64,000 bases of DNA from Crossiella sp. CA-258035 (GTDB lineage Bacteria; Actinomycetota; Actinomycetes; Mycobacteriales; Pseudonocardiaceae): positions 7,345,501 to 7,409,500 of the forward strand of contig NZ_CP116413.1 of NCBI RefSeq assembly GCF_030064675.1, in the 5' to 3' direction. Of the stretch, positions 10,873 to 20,446 are shown piece after piece (position 1 is the first letter of the stretch; every line of letters begins with the position of its first letter). Under the pieces are notes generated by a model. The model saw only the letters and a list, made by a program, of their open reading frames with translations, ran no database searches and had not been told where the DNA came from. The translations under genes and the position numbers were made by a program.

Positions 10873-12566
10873 TCACACCGGCAGGACGGTGGGCACGATC
10901 ATCGGGCGGCGGCGGTAGGTCTCGGCGACCCACCGGCCGACCACGCGGCGCACCGACTGGGCGATGCGGTGCGGGTCGGTGATGTTCTCCGCCTCGGTGC
11001 GCGCCAGCTCCATCTCCACCAGCGGGACCACCTGGTCCAGCGCCTTCGGGTCGTCGGAGAAGCCGCGCCCGGACACCGTCGGCGGCGCGACCGCGCGGCC
11101 GGTGGCCGACTCCACCGCGACCGTGATCGCGATGAACCCGCCCTCGCCCAGCACCAGCCGGTCCGACAGCGTGGACTCGCCGACATCGCCCACCGACAGG
11201 CCGTCCACGTAGACGTTGCCGACCTCGACCCGGCCGACGATGCTGGCCGCGCCGTCCACCAGGTCGACCACCACGCCGTCCTCGGCGATGACCACCCGTT
11301 CTGGCGGCACCCCGGTCAGCGCGGCCAGCTCGGCGTTGGCGCGCAGGTGCCGCCACTCGCCGTGCACCGGCATCACGTTGCTCGGCCGGACCGCGTTGTA
11401 CAGGTACAGCAGCTCACCGGCGGAGGCGTGCCCGGAGACGTGCACCTTCGCCGTGCCCTGGTGCACCACCTGCGCGCCCAGCCGGACCAGGCCGTTGACC
11501 ACGCCGAAGACCGCGGTCTCGTTGCCGGGGATGAGCGAGCTGGCCAGCACCACCAGGTCACCGGCGCGGATGCTGATGTGCCGGTGCTCGCCGCGGGCCA
11601 TCCGGGACAGCGCGGACAGCGGCTCGCCCTGCGACCCGGTGGAGACGAACACCACCTGGTCCTCGGGCAGCTGCATCGCCTCGTCCAGGTCGATGAACAG
11701 CCCCTCCGGCACGGTCAGCAGGCCGAGGTCGACGGCGATGCCCATGTTGCGCACCATCGACCGCCCGACCAGCGCGACCCGGCGGCCATAGGCGGCGGCC
11801 ACGTCCAGCACCTGCTGCACCCGGTGCACGTGGCTGGCGAAGCAGGCCACGATCACCCGCTGCTTGGCCTTGCCGATCACGCCGTCGAGCACCGGCCCGA
11901 TCTGGCGTTCCGGGGTGACGAAGCCGGGCACCTCGGCGTTGGTGGAGTCGACCAGGAACAGGTCGACGCCCTCGTCGCCGAGCCGGTGGAACCCGGCCAG
12001 GTCGGTGAGCCTGCCGTCCAGCGGCAGCTGGTCCAGCTTGATGTCGCCGGTGTGCAGCACCAGCCCGGCCTCGGTGCGGATGGCCACCGCGAGCGCGTCC
12101 GGGATGGAGTGGTTCACCGCGAGGAACTGCAGCTCGAACGGCCCGAAGGTGCGGTGCTCGTTCTCCACCACCTCGATCAGCACCGGGTTCTGCCGATGTT
12201 CCTTGCACTTGGCGGCCAGCAGCGCGAGGGTGAACCGCGAGCCGACCACCGGCAGGTCCGGCCGCAGCCGGAGCAGGAACGGCACCGCGCCGATGTGGTC
12301 CTCGTGCCCGTGGGTGAGCACCAGCGCGTCGATGTCGTCCAGCCGGGACTCCAGCGCGCGGAAGTCCGGCAGGATCAGGTCGACCCCCGGCGCGTCGTCC
12401 TCGGGGAAGAGCACTCCGCAGTCCACGACGAGCATTCGCCCGGCGTGCTCGAAGACGGTCATGTTCCGGCCGACCTCGCCGATGCCGCCGAGGGCGACCA
12501 CGCGTAGTCCGCCGTCGGGCAGCGGGCCCGGCTTGTTGGTGGGCAACACTGCCGCGATGTCGATCA

Positions 12567-12567
<1 letters not shown>
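10873..12567 (-). CDS. rnj: Ribonuclease J
   Basis: Metallo-beta-lactamase/beta-CASP ribonuclease of 564 residues, with endonuclease and 5'-to-3' exonuclease activity in mRNA and rRNA processing. The zinc motif HGHEDH is at residues 86-91, with VVDCG and LHTGDIKLD as further metal-site segments. The beta-CASP domain contains VACFASHVHRVQQ and FVSTGSQGEPLSALSRMA, and VHVSGHAS is the late His motif. The C-terminal domain ends in RRPMIVPTVLPV. Start GTG 12567 shares one base with the dapA stop (TAGTG), with GGAGG about 10 bases before it inside dapA, so translation is coupled to dapA. Confidence 0.96.
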
Positions 12568-13571
<1,004 letters not shown>

Positions 13572-14189
13572 TCACATGCCGCGGTCGAGATTCTCCACCA
13601 CGGCCACCGCGCGGGCCTCGCCCTGGAGTTCCACCCGGGCCTGTTCTCGCCCGAAAGAGTGCATCAGCAGCTCGGCGGGTTCACCCACGACGGTCACCGG
13701 GCTGGGCCCCTTCCGGACCACCGCGCGCTGTCCGTCCGGCCGCTGCAGCACCAGCCCGACCGGGCTCTTGCGGTAGGTCACCCTGGCCGACATCCGGACC
13801 GTGCGCCACAACGGCTCCTGGTCCAGCTCCCGCGGCTCCCAGTCCGGCTGGGCGCGCCGGACGTCCTCGTGGTGGATGAAGTACTCGGCCCCGTTGACCA
13901 GGTCTTCCAGGCCGGGCAGGCCGAACGGGGAGTACCACGGCGGGCCGGTGCGGATCAGTTCGAGCAGCTCGGCCCACGGCTTGGCGGCGAGCTCCTTCTG
14001 CACCCGCTGGGTGTGCCCGGCGAAGACGCTCAGCGCGATGCCGGGCGCGGCGTCCGGGCGGCGTTCGCGCAGCACCAGGTGCGCGGCCAGGTCCCGGGTG
14101 CGCCAGTCGCCGCACAGGGTCGGCGCGTCCGGTCCGAGGGCGGTGAACAGCTCGACGAGTTCCCGGCGTTCCGTGCGCGCGATGCCCAT
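13572..14189 (-). CDS. TIGR03085 family metal-binding protein (DinB/maleylpyruvate isomerase-like)
   Basis: Protein of 205 residues of the DinB-like four-helix family known in actinobacteria as TIGR03085. The N-terminal helix ERRELVELFTALGPDAPTLCGDW and RDLAAHLVLRERRPD are characteristic. Candidate metal ligands are the His in AAHLV and the pair in YFIHHEDVRR. A C-terminal beta-rich part (VVRKGPSPVTVVGEPAELLMH) is like that of mycothiol-dependent maleylpyruvate isomerase relatives. The substrate is unknown. Start ATG 14189 lies 6 bases after TAGGCT, suggesting a leaderless transcript. Confidence 0.82.
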   Translation of the reverse strand: MGIARTERRELVELFTALGPDAPTLCGDWRTRDLAAHLVLRERRPDAAPGIALSVFAGHTQRVQKELAAKPWAELLELIRTGPPWYSPFGLPGLEDLVNGAEYFIHHEDVRRAQPDWEPRELDQEPLWRTVRMSARVTYRKSPVGLVLQRPDGQRAVVRKGPSPVTVVGEPAELLMHSFGREQARVELQGEARAVAVVENLDRGM

Positions 14190-14211
14190 GCCACCAGCCT
14201 ACGACCCTGGC

Positions 14212-14772
14212 TCAGCCACCATTGTCAGCCTGGTCGTAGGTCAGCACCGCGACCCGCTCGCCGTGCTTGTTCCCGAAGCCGCCGCGCTCGCGCCAGCCCC
14301 AGCGCAGGTAGGCCTGGTACGCGGGTGCGGACGGCCAGGCCAGCAGCCAGCCGTCCCGCCCGCCGAGCACCTCGGCGACCAGCCGCCTGCCCAGCCCCTT
14401 GCCCTGGTGCGCGAGCCGGGTGAACAGCTCGACCAGCTCGAACCGGCCGGGCAGCAGCGCGCCCGCCGCCGCCGCGCCGCCGATCGAGTCGCTGATCTGG
14501 GCGTACAGGCCGGCGAACGGGCTCTCCGGCCCGTGCAGCCCCGGCGGCGTCACCCAGCCCCAGGCGGCGCCGGCCACCGTGCCGTCCGGGTCGCTGACCA
14601 GTGCGGCGGTCGCCTCCGGCTGGGTCGCGGCGAAGCCGAGCCTGGCCATCGCCCGGTCCACCTGGACCTGGTCGTAGCCGTAGGGCGGGGCCGCGAAGGC
14701 CTCGGCGTAGGCAGTTGTCAGCCGAGGGCCCAGCCCGGCGAGGGCCGACCCGGTGACCTGTTCCACCAGCAT
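14212..14772 (-). CDS. GNAT family N-acetyltransferase
   Basis: Protein of 186 residues with a GNAT fold. The acetyl-CoA loop is LAHQGKGLGRRLVAEVL (Q/RxxGxG/A type) and the last strands are GWLLAWPSAPAYQAYLRWGW. The substrate cannot be told. ATG 14772 lies 5 bases after the thyX stop, so the two genes are probably cotranscribed. The longer frame extending into thyX has no start signal. Confidence 0.85.
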   Translation of the reverse strand: MLVEQVTGSALAGLGPRLTTAYAEAFAAPPYGYDQVQVDRAMARLGFAATQPEATAALVSDPDGTVAGAAWGWVTPPGLHGPESPFAGLYAQISDSIGGAAAAGALLPGRFELVELFTRLAHQGKGLGRRLVAEVLGGRDGWLLAWPSAPAYQAYLRWGWRERGGFGNKHGERVAVLTYDQADNGG

Positions 14773-14777
14773 CCGGC

Positions 14778-15530
14778 TCAGCCCTCCGTGACCAGCGGGC
14801 TGGAGGCGACCTCGGTGCCGTCGGCGAGGGTGGAGATCTCGAAGTCGCTGAAGACGTTGGCCGCGACCTTCCGCAGCTGGCGCAGGCACTCCACGGCCAG
14901 CGAGCGGATCTCCACATCGGCGTGTTCGGTGGCCCGCATCGCGATGAAGTGCCGCCAGGCGCGGTAGTTGCCGGTGACCACGATCCGGGTCTCGGTGGCG
15001 TTGGGCAGGACCGCGCGCGCCGCCTGCCTGGCCTGCTTGCGGCGCAGGGTGGCGTTGGCGGTGCCGGCGAACTTGCGCTCCAGCCCGGCCAGCAGCTCGT
15101 TGTAGGCGGTCACGCTGGCCTCGGCGGCGGCCAGGAACTTCTGGTGCAGCTCCGGGTCCTCGGCGATGATCTCCGGCTCCACCATCGCGGCGTCGTGCTC
15201 GGGCACGTAGCGCTGGGAGAGCTGGGAGTAGGAGAAGTGCCGGTGCCGGATCAGCTCGTGGGTGAGCGAGCGCGACATGCCGGTGAGGTAGAAGCTGACC
15301 GAGCCGTGCTCCAGCACGGACAGGTGGCCGACCTCCAGGATGTGCCGCAGATAGCCGGCGTTGTCAGCGGTGGCCGGGTTCGGCTTGCTCCAGGACTGGT
15401 AGCAGGCGCGACCGGCGAACTCCGCGAGCGCCTCGCCGCCGTCGGCGTCGGTGGTCCACGGCACGTCGGCCGGTGGGAAGAACTCGGTCTTCGCGATGAG
15501 CTGGACCTTCGGCCGCACCGTCTCCGTCAC
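14778..15530 (-). CDS. thyX: FAD-dependent thymidylate synthase
   Basis: Flavin-dependent enzyme of 250 residues that makes dTMP from dUMP with methylenetetrahydrofolate. The ThyX signature [14 protein letters not shown] is at about residues 95-108, and later segments [19 protein letters not shown] and [14 protein letters not shown] are family hallmarks. GTG 15530 is chosen over GTG 15539: it aligns with the remembered mycobacterial start (next residues [14 protein letters not shown]) and lies exactly 7 bases after TACTGT, a -10-like element, so the mRNA is probably leaderless. It is followed by a GNAT gene in the same operon and is divergent from the RHH gene. Confidence 0.95.
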   Translation of the reverse strand: MTETVRPKVQLIAKTEFFPPADVPWTTDADGGEALAEFAGRACYQSWSKPNPATADNAGYLRHILEVGHLSVLEHGSVSFYLTGMSRSLTHELIRHRHFSYSQLSQRYVPEHDAAMVEPEIIAEDPELHQKFLAAAEASVTAYNELLAGLERKFAGTANATLRRKQARQAARAVLPNATETRIVVTGNYRAWRHFIAMRATEHADVEIRSLAVECLRQLRKVAANVFSDFEISTLADGTEVASSPLVTEG

Positions 15531-15595
15531 GCCGGACACAGTAGTTCGCCCTGCCCGCCGTACCCGCTCGACGGCACGGTGCCGCCATCCGGTCC

Positions 15596-15631
15596 TTGAC
15601 TGACGTCAGATATGACGGCATGGTGACGTCA
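15596..15631 (+). promoter_or_regulatory. Leaderless promoter with two TGACGTCA operators
   Basis: A -35 TTGACT (15596-15601) and a -10 CATGGT (15619-15624) are separated by exactly 17 bases, and the -10 ends 6 bases before ATG 15631. The 8-bp palindrome TGACGTCA occurs twice, at 15601-15608 just inside the -35 and at 15624-15631 from the -10 into the start codon, 23 bp apart. This layout suits repression, most simply by the RHH protein encoded directly downstream. Confidence 0.75.
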
Positions 15632-16191
15632 TGGATCTCACGAGCTACGTCACCAGACTGCGGGAGGACCTGACCACCGCCGCCTCGGCCGGGGACGAGC
15701 AGACCCGGCGGACCGCGGCCGTGCTGGCCGCCGCGCTGGAACCGGCGGCTCGGCTGGCCCTGATGAACGCCCTGTCCGACCTGGCCGCCGAGGTCACCGC
15801 GAACCTGGACGGACAGGTGGTGGACGTGCGCCTCGACGGCAGGGACGTGCGCGTCGTGGTCACCCCCGCCGCCGGGCAGAGCAGCTCCCGACCTGCGGAT
15901 TCGGTGCCGCCACCGCCTCCGCCGCCCCCACCGCCGCAGCCGGGGCTCGGCGAGGGCGGCGACATCAGCCGGATCACGCTGCGGCTGTTCGAGGAGCTCA
16001 AGGGCAAGGCGGAGAAGGCGGCCAACGCCCAGGGCGTCTCGCTGAACTCCTGGTTGTCCCAGGCCGTGCAGGGGGCGTTGCACGGGCAGGGCACGGACGA
16101 GCGGTCGCGACGTCACGAGTGGCGTCAGGAGCGGCGGAGCGAATCACGCGAGGCGACGAACAGCCGGTTGCGCGGCTGGGTGCAGGGCTGA
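15631..16191 (+). CDS. Ribbon-helix-helix (HicB/Arc-like) regulator
   Basis: Protein of 186 residues. The N-terminal half (to about residue 85) is a helical region followed by VVDVRLDGRDVRVVV, with no recognised enzyme motif. A run of about ten prolines separates it from a C-terminal RHH-type DNA-binding segment: ISRITLRLFEELKGKAEKAA, then AQGVSLNSWLSQAVQGAL, as in HicB/Arc domains. A basic tail rich in Arg follows. No HicA toxin gene is adjacent, so it is more likely a transcription factor than an antitoxin. It is followed 19 bases later by the DUF4097 gene, probably as an operon. Confidence 0.78.
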   Translation: MDLTSYVTRLREDLTTAASAGDEQTRRTAAVLAAALEPAARLALMNALSDLAAEVTANLDGQVVDVRLDGRDVRVVVTPAAGQSSSRPADSVPPPPPPPPPPQPGLGEGGDISRITLRLFEELKGKAEKAANAQGVSLNSWLSQAVQGALHGQGTDERSRRHEWRQERRSESREATNSRLRGWVQG

Positions 16192-16210
16192 GAGAGGGGT
16201 GGACGCGACC

Positions 16211-17137
16211 ATGACCGAGGACAGCACCGGCGCCGGTCCCGCGGCGAGCCGGACCGAGGAGTTCGCCGCCGAGGGACCGGCCGAACTGCACGTGGAGATC
16301 GGCTCCGGCCGGATCGAGGTGCGGCTGTCGGACCAGCCGGGGGTGCACGTGCGGCTCACCCACGACCCCGACTCCGGCACCGGCTTCGGCAACCAGCTCA
16401 CCGGCCTGCTCACCTGGGTCACCGACCAGTTCGGCGCGGGCGGCATGGGCGGCGCCGCGGACCGCGAGCCCGCCGACATCGGCGCGGAGGTGCTGCGCCG
16501 GACCACGGTGGAGCTCACCGGCAACCGGCTGCGCGTGCGCACCCCGTCCGACCTGCCGCTGCGCATGGTGCCGGTGAAGGTGGAGGTGCAGGCGCCCAGC
16601 GGCTCGCACGTGACCGCGCACAGCGGCTCCGGCGACGTCACGGTGACCGGCGCGGCGAACCGCCTCGACGTCAACACCGGCACCGGGCAGATCGCGGTGG
16701 ACCGCGCCGACGGCGCCGCCTCGGTCAACGCGGGCTCCGGCAGCGTCCGGCTCGGCCCGATGCTCGGCGGACTGCGCGCCCGCAGCGGCAGCGGGGACCT
16801 GGAGGTCTCCTCGGTCGGCGGGCCCAGCGAGCTGACCACCAGCCGCGGCAGCGTGTGGCTGGGCGCGGTGCAGGCCGACGTGCGGGTGCGCACCGGCACC
16901 GGCGACCTGACCGTGGCCGACGCCGCCGAGGGCAAGCTCGAACTGCGCACCGGCTCCGGCGAGCTGCGCATCGCGATCCGGCCCGGCGTGGCCGCCGAGC
17001 TGGACCTGGAGTCCAGCTACGGGCAGGCGCGCAGCGAGCTGGACATCCGCGGCGACAGCCCACCGGATGACCTGACCCTGCGCATCACCGGCCGCACCGG
17101 CTACGGCAACGTCGTGGTGACGACCTCCTCCTGGTAG
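16211..17137 (+). CDS. DUF4097 family beta-helix-like protein
   Basis: Protein of 308 residues without a signal peptide or membrane helix. It has at least five short repeats of the type SGSGDVTV, TGTGQIAV, AGSGSVRL, SGSGDLEV, TGTGDLTV and TGSGELRI, each about 20 residues apart, as in DUF4097 (putative adhesin-like) proteins that fold as a right-handed beta-helix. It ends in RTGYGNVVVTTSSW. The function is unknown. ATG 16211 is chosen with AGAGGGG 11 bases upstream; GTG 16199 lies too close to that site. It follows the RHH gene, whose promoter likely serves both. Confidence 0.8.
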   Translation: MTEDSTGAGPAASRTEEFAAEGPAELHVEIGSGRIEVRLSDQPGVHVRLTHDPDSGTGFGNQLTGLLTWVTDQFGAGGMGGAADREPADIGAEVLRRTTVELTGNRLRVRTPSDLPLRMVPVKVEVQAPSGSHVTAHSGSGDVTVTGAANRLDVNTGTGQIAVDRADGAASVNAGSGSVRLGPMLGGLRARSGSGDLEVSSVGGPSELTTSRGSVWLGAVQADVRVRTGTGDLTVADAAEGKLELRTGSGELRIAIRPGVAAELDLESSYGQARSELDIRGDSPPDDLTLRITGRTGYGNVVVTTSSW

Positions 17138-17183
17138 GTCGCGCCCGCACCGGATCGCCCCGGGGGTGGTGGCGGTCGGGGGA

Positions 17184-18398
17184 TCAGCGGAGCGCGGCGG
17201 CCAGGTCCACGGCCAGGTCGCCGCGCCCGCCCACCGCCACCCCGGACAACCCCAGCCACCGCGCCATCAGCGTCAGCTCCTCGGCCAGCTCGGCCACCAC
17301 CCGCGCCCTCGGGTGCTGCCCCGGCCCTTCCTCGAGGAACGCCCCCGGCACCCGCAGCAGCCCGGCCGCCCGGTCCGCCTTGAGGTCCACCCGCGCGGCC
17401 AGCTGTTCATCGAGCAGGAACGGGAACACGTAGTAGCCGTGCACCCGCTTCGGCGCCGGCACGTAGATCTCGATCCGGTAGTGGAAGCCGAACATCCGCT
17501 CGGTGCGGGCCCGTTCCCAGATCAGCGGGTCGAACGGGCACAGCAGCGCCCGCGCGGCCACCTTGCGCGGCGTGCGCGCCCGCACGTGCCGATAGGCCTG
17601 CCGCCCCCAGCCGAGCACCTCGACCGGTTCCAGCTCGCCCTCCTCGACCAGCTCGGCCACCGCCTGCCGGGCGCCGGCCACCGGCAGCCGGTAGTAGTCG
17701 CGCAGGTCGGTCTCGGTGGCCACGCCCAGCGCCACCGCCGAGCGCCGGATGAGCTCGCGGTGCGCCACGTCCACCGGCAGCTCCGGCCGGCCGAGGACCT
17801 CCGGCGGGATCACCCGCTCCGGCAGGTCGTAGAGCCGCTCGAACGAACGCCGGGTGCCGGTGGTCAGCCCGCCGACGGCGAAGAGGTACTCGCAGACCAT
17901 CTTCACCTCAGAGCGTTCCCACCAGGCCCCCGGCCCGCGCCCCTGCCCGCCGAGCTCCTTCTCCAGCGCGCCCGCGCCGACCGGTCCCAGCTCCTTGACC
18001 GCGGCCAGCACGTCGGCCACCAGCGCGGGGCTGTCCACCGCGGCCTTCCAGTGCCTGCCGCGCAGCGACTCGTAGTGGTTCATCCGCCACCGGAACAGCG
18101 GCCAGTCCGCCACCGGCAGCACGCTCGCCTCGTGCCCCCAGTACTCCACCAGCAGCCGCGGCCTGCGCGCGCTGTGCGACCAGGCGGCCTCGTCCAGCAG
18201 CTCGGTCGGATAGGCGCCGAGCCTGCTGAACAGCGGCGCGTAGTGCGCGCGGACCGCCACGTTGACCGAGTCGAGCTGGATCAGCTGGGTCCGGTCCAGC
18301 ACCCGTTGCAGGTGCCGCCGGGTGGGGGTCGAGGTGGGTCGAGGATCGGCGAATCCCTGGGCGGCCAGGGCGGTGCGCCGGGCCGCGGCGGGGCTCAT
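17184..18398 (-). CDS. AlkZ/YcaQ-like winged-helix protein (HTH_42 family)
   Basis: Protein of 404 residues of the HTH_42/YcaQ family, which includes DNA glycosylases that unhook interstrand crosslinks and bulky adducts. The beginning, ARRTALAAQGFADPRP, and the catalytic QxD motif in QLIQLDSVNVAVRAH (Q41, D43) are typical of the AlkZ-like branch. Downstream are YWGHEASVLP, WERSEVKMVCEYLFAVGGL and CPFDPLIWERARTERMFGFHYRIEIYVP, all family blocks. The start could also be ATG 18458; neither has a clear ribosome site, and 18398 gives the family-like N-terminus. Activity is inferred from the family. Confidence 0.85.
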   Translation of the reverse strand: MSPAAARRTALAAQGFADPRPTSTPTRRHLQRVLDRTQLIQLDSVNVAVRAHYAPLFSRLGAYPTELLDEAAWSHSARRPRLLVEYWGHEASVLPVADWPLFRWRMNHYESLRGRHWKAAVDSPALVADVLAAVKELGPVGAGALEKELGGQGRGPGAWWERSEVKMVCEYLFAVGGLTTGTRRSFERLYDLPERVIPPEVLGRPELPVDVAHRELIRRSAVALGVATETDLRDYYRLPVAGARQAVAELVEEGELEPVEVLGWGRQAYRHVRARTPRKVAARALLCPFDPLIWERARTERMFGFHYRIEIYVPAPKRVHGYYVFPFLLDEQLAARVDLKADRAAGLLRVPGAFLEEGPGQHPRARVVAELAEELTLMARWLGLSGVAVGGRGDLAVDLAAALR

Positions 18399-18524
18399 GG
18401 TCTGCACCCGGCCGATCCTCGCAGCCACCCCTGACAAAACCCGGCGAGCCTGAACCATCCCGGCAGGCGAGAGCGTTTGTTCAAAACTTCGTGGTCTACC
18501 CGCCGTTCGATGGGTTCACCCGTA

Positions 18525-18544
18525 AGTGTGAGGCCACCCACACT
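18525..18544 (+). promoter_or_regulatory. Inverted repeat upstream of the first trypsin-like protease
   Basis: AGTGTG and CACACT, 8 bases apart, lie about 80 bases before the start of the protease gene. It could be an operator, but the second protease gene has no matching site and short inverted repeats occur by chance. Weak call. Confidence 0.3.
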
Positions 18545-18621
18545 CTGTCCGGTTTCACCATTCCGAACCGCCGCGGCTCCCCTGCCTTGGCCCGGCGGTT
18601 CGCCGATCGAGGGGTTTGACC

Positions 18622-19383
18622 ATGCGAGGGAAGAAGACCCTGCGTTCCATCCTGGCCACCATCGCGGTGAGCGGTTCCCTGCTGCTCGGCGCCCTGCCCG
18701 CCGCGGCCGCGCCCACGACCACCCAGGACGTGGACCCGCTCATCGTCGGCGGCGGTTTTGTCAGCTCCGCCAAGCCATGGATCTCCGCCCTGCACCGCAA
18801 CGGCGGCTTCACCTGCACCTCCAGCATCATCGCGGCCCGCTGGGTGCTCACCGCGGCGCACTGCGTCGAGGCGGCGGGCACCTACTCGGTGCGGGTCGGC
18901 TCGCTGACCCGCAGCAGCGGCGGCACCACCGCCACCGCCCGCCGGGTGATCAAGCACCCCAGCTACGCCTGGCCCAACGCCGACATCGCCCTGGTCGAGC
19001 TGAACACCAGCATCAACACCACCTACTCGGTGCTGGCCACCAGCGCGGACATCGCCACCAACCAGGCGGCCACCGCCTACGGCTGGGGCTCGGAGAAGGC
19101 GGACTGGTCCGGCCCGCTGCCCGAGCGCCTGAAGTACGCCGACGGCAAGGTCTCCGACGCCAACTGCGCCTCGGCCACCCCGAGGGTGCTGTGCACGCAG
19201 ACCAACGGCAGCATCGCCGGCGGCGACTCCGGCGGCCCGGTGTACGTGCGCAGCCCGCGCACCGGCCAGATGATCCAGGGCGGCGTGTGCGCCATCGGCC
19301 ACAAGCCGGCCGGCAGCGGCTGGGCCGGTTACACCAACGTCGCGCTCTTCCGCGACTGGATCCGCTCCTACGCGGGCGTCTGA
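18622..19383 (+). CDS. Secreted trypsin-like serine protease (S1 family), copy 1
   Basis: Protein of 253 residues. A signal peptide (basic MRGKKTLRS, hydrophobic core, ALPAAAA) is followed by a short propeptide ending VDPLIVGGG, where cleavage before IVGG would activate the enzyme. The catalytic triad is visible: His in VLTAAHCVE, Asp in NADIALVEL, Ser in AGGDSGGPVY. Cys residues flank the usual disulphides. GAGGGG lies 7 bases before ATG 18622. A paralogue follows at 19579 with the same organisation, including the shared segments SVRVGSL, NTTYS, YGWG and DWSGPLPE. Extracellular protein degradation is the likely role. Confidence 0.92.
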   Translation: MRGKKTLRSILATIAVSGSLLLGALPAAAAPTTTQDVDPLIVGGGFVSSAKPWISALHRNGGFTCTSSIIAARWVLTAAHCVEAAGTYSVRVGSLTRSSGGTTATARRVIKHPSYAWPNADIALVELNTSINTTYSVLATSADIATNQAATAYGWGSEKADWSGPLPERLKYADGKVSDANCASATPRVLCTQTNGSIAGGDSGGPVYVRSPRTGQMIQGGVCAIGHKPAGSGWAGYTNVALFRDWIRSYAGV

Positions 19384-19401
19384 CGACCGAGGGGCAGCAA
19401 G

Positions 19402-19434
19402 GAGGGGCGCCATCCGGCCGGGGTGGCGCCCCTC
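19402..19434 (+). terminator. Hairpin after the first protease gene
   Basis: A perfect 11-bp stem (19402-19412 and 19424-19434, arm GAGGGGCGCCA) with an 11-base loop starts 18 bases after the stop. It has no T run. It probably separates the transcripts of the two protease genes. Confidence 0.75.
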
Positions 19435-19578
19435 TGCCTGTCTAGAGAACCCGTTTTTCGACGAATTCCACGGTCCCTCTGAAGGGATCCGCCACCGGTG
19501 TCCCGCTCGCACACTCGGTCTGCGGCCAGGCTACCGCCGCCGCATCCCTGTGCGCCGCCACCCTGTGAAGGACGCCCC

Positions 19579-20376
19579 ATGCGAGCAACAACAAAACTCC
19601 TGCGCGCCACCGTGCTGGCCCTGTTCGTCTGCGCGACCGCCGCCACCGCCACCCCGGCCGCCACCGCCGCGGACAACGCCGCCGCGCCCGCGGCCACCGT
19701 CGCCCACCCCCTGGCCCCCGAGACCACCACCCCGGCCGGGGACTCCGGCGCCGAGCCGTTCATCGTGCGCGGCGGCACCGTCACCCAGAACATCCCCTGG
19801 ATCGTCTCGCTGGCCTACAACGGCAGCCACACCTGCACCGCCACGATCATCGCGCCGCGCTGGGTGCTCACCGCGAAGCACTGCACGCAGCGACCGGTCG
19901 CCAGCTTCAGCGTCCGGGTCGGCTCGCTCAAGCGCAGCAGCGGCGGCCAGACCGCCAAGGCGACCCGACTGGTCAACTACAGCGGCCGCAACGACGTGAG
20001 CCTGGTGCAGCTCGACCGCGACATCAACACCACCTACTCCCAGCTCGGCGCGGCCGGTTCGGTGCGGGTCGGGTCCGCGGACACCAACTACGGCTGGGGC
20101 GCGACCAAGTCCGACTGGTCCGGCCCGCTGCCGGAGAACCTGAAGTACGCCACCGGCTCGGTCGCCTCGCTGGGCTGCCACGGGGACAACACCCTGATCT
20201 GCGTGCGCAACAACGGCGAGGTGGCCGGCGGCGACTCCGGCGGCCCGATCATCGTCAACGGCGTGCAGGTCGGCGTCTGCTCGATCGGCCACAAGCCCAC
20301 CCAGAACGACGGTTTCGGCGGCTACGCCGACATCACCGCCCTGCGCAACTGGATCAAGCAGGTCGCCGGGGTCTGA
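19579..20376 (+). CDS. Secreted trypsin-like serine protease (S1 family), copy 2
   Basis: Protein of 265 residues, a tandem paralogue of the preceding protease. The signal peptide (residues 1-31, ending ATAA) leads into a longer Ala/Thr/Pro-rich propeptide and the activation site EPFIVRGGTV. Here the usual IVGG is IVRGG, so the mature N-terminus may differ. The triad is His in VLTAKHCTQ (Ala-Lys replaces the usual Ala-Ala), Asp in RNDVSLVQLD and Ser in AGGDSGGPII. GAAGGA lies 6 bases before ATG 19579. The gene ends near a strong hairpin. Confidence 0.92.
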   Translation: MRATTKLLRATVLALFVCATAATATPAATAADNAAAPAATVAHPLAPETTTPAGDSGAEPFIVRGGTVTQNIPWIVSLAYNGSHTCTATIIAPRWVLTAKHCTQRPVASFSVRVGSLKRSSGGQTAKATRLVNYSGRNDVSLVQLDRDINTTYSQLGAAGSVRVGSADTNYGWGATKSDWSGPLPENLKYATGSVASLGCHGDNTLICVRNNGEVAGGDSGGPIIVNGVQVGVCSIGHKPTQNDGFGGYADITALRNWIKQVAGV

Positions 20377-20400
20377 GCACCCCGACCGGCCTTTCGTCAC

Positions 20401-20438
20401 GGTGACGGACGCGGGCGCGCGGGCCCGCGTCCGTCACC
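20401..20438. terminator. Bidirectional hairpin between protease copy 2 and the methyltransferase relic
   Basis: A perfect 16-bp inverted repeat (20401-20416 and 20423-20438, arm GGTGACGGACGCGGGC) with a 6-base loop, centred between convergent genes. It has no T run in either direction. Confidence 0.8.
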
Positions 20439-20446
20439 ACCCCGGC

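Noticed and set aside
15631-16191. HicB antitoxin of a toxin-antitoxin pair
   Set aside because: No small HicA-like gene lies on either side; the downstream partner is a DUF4097 protein.
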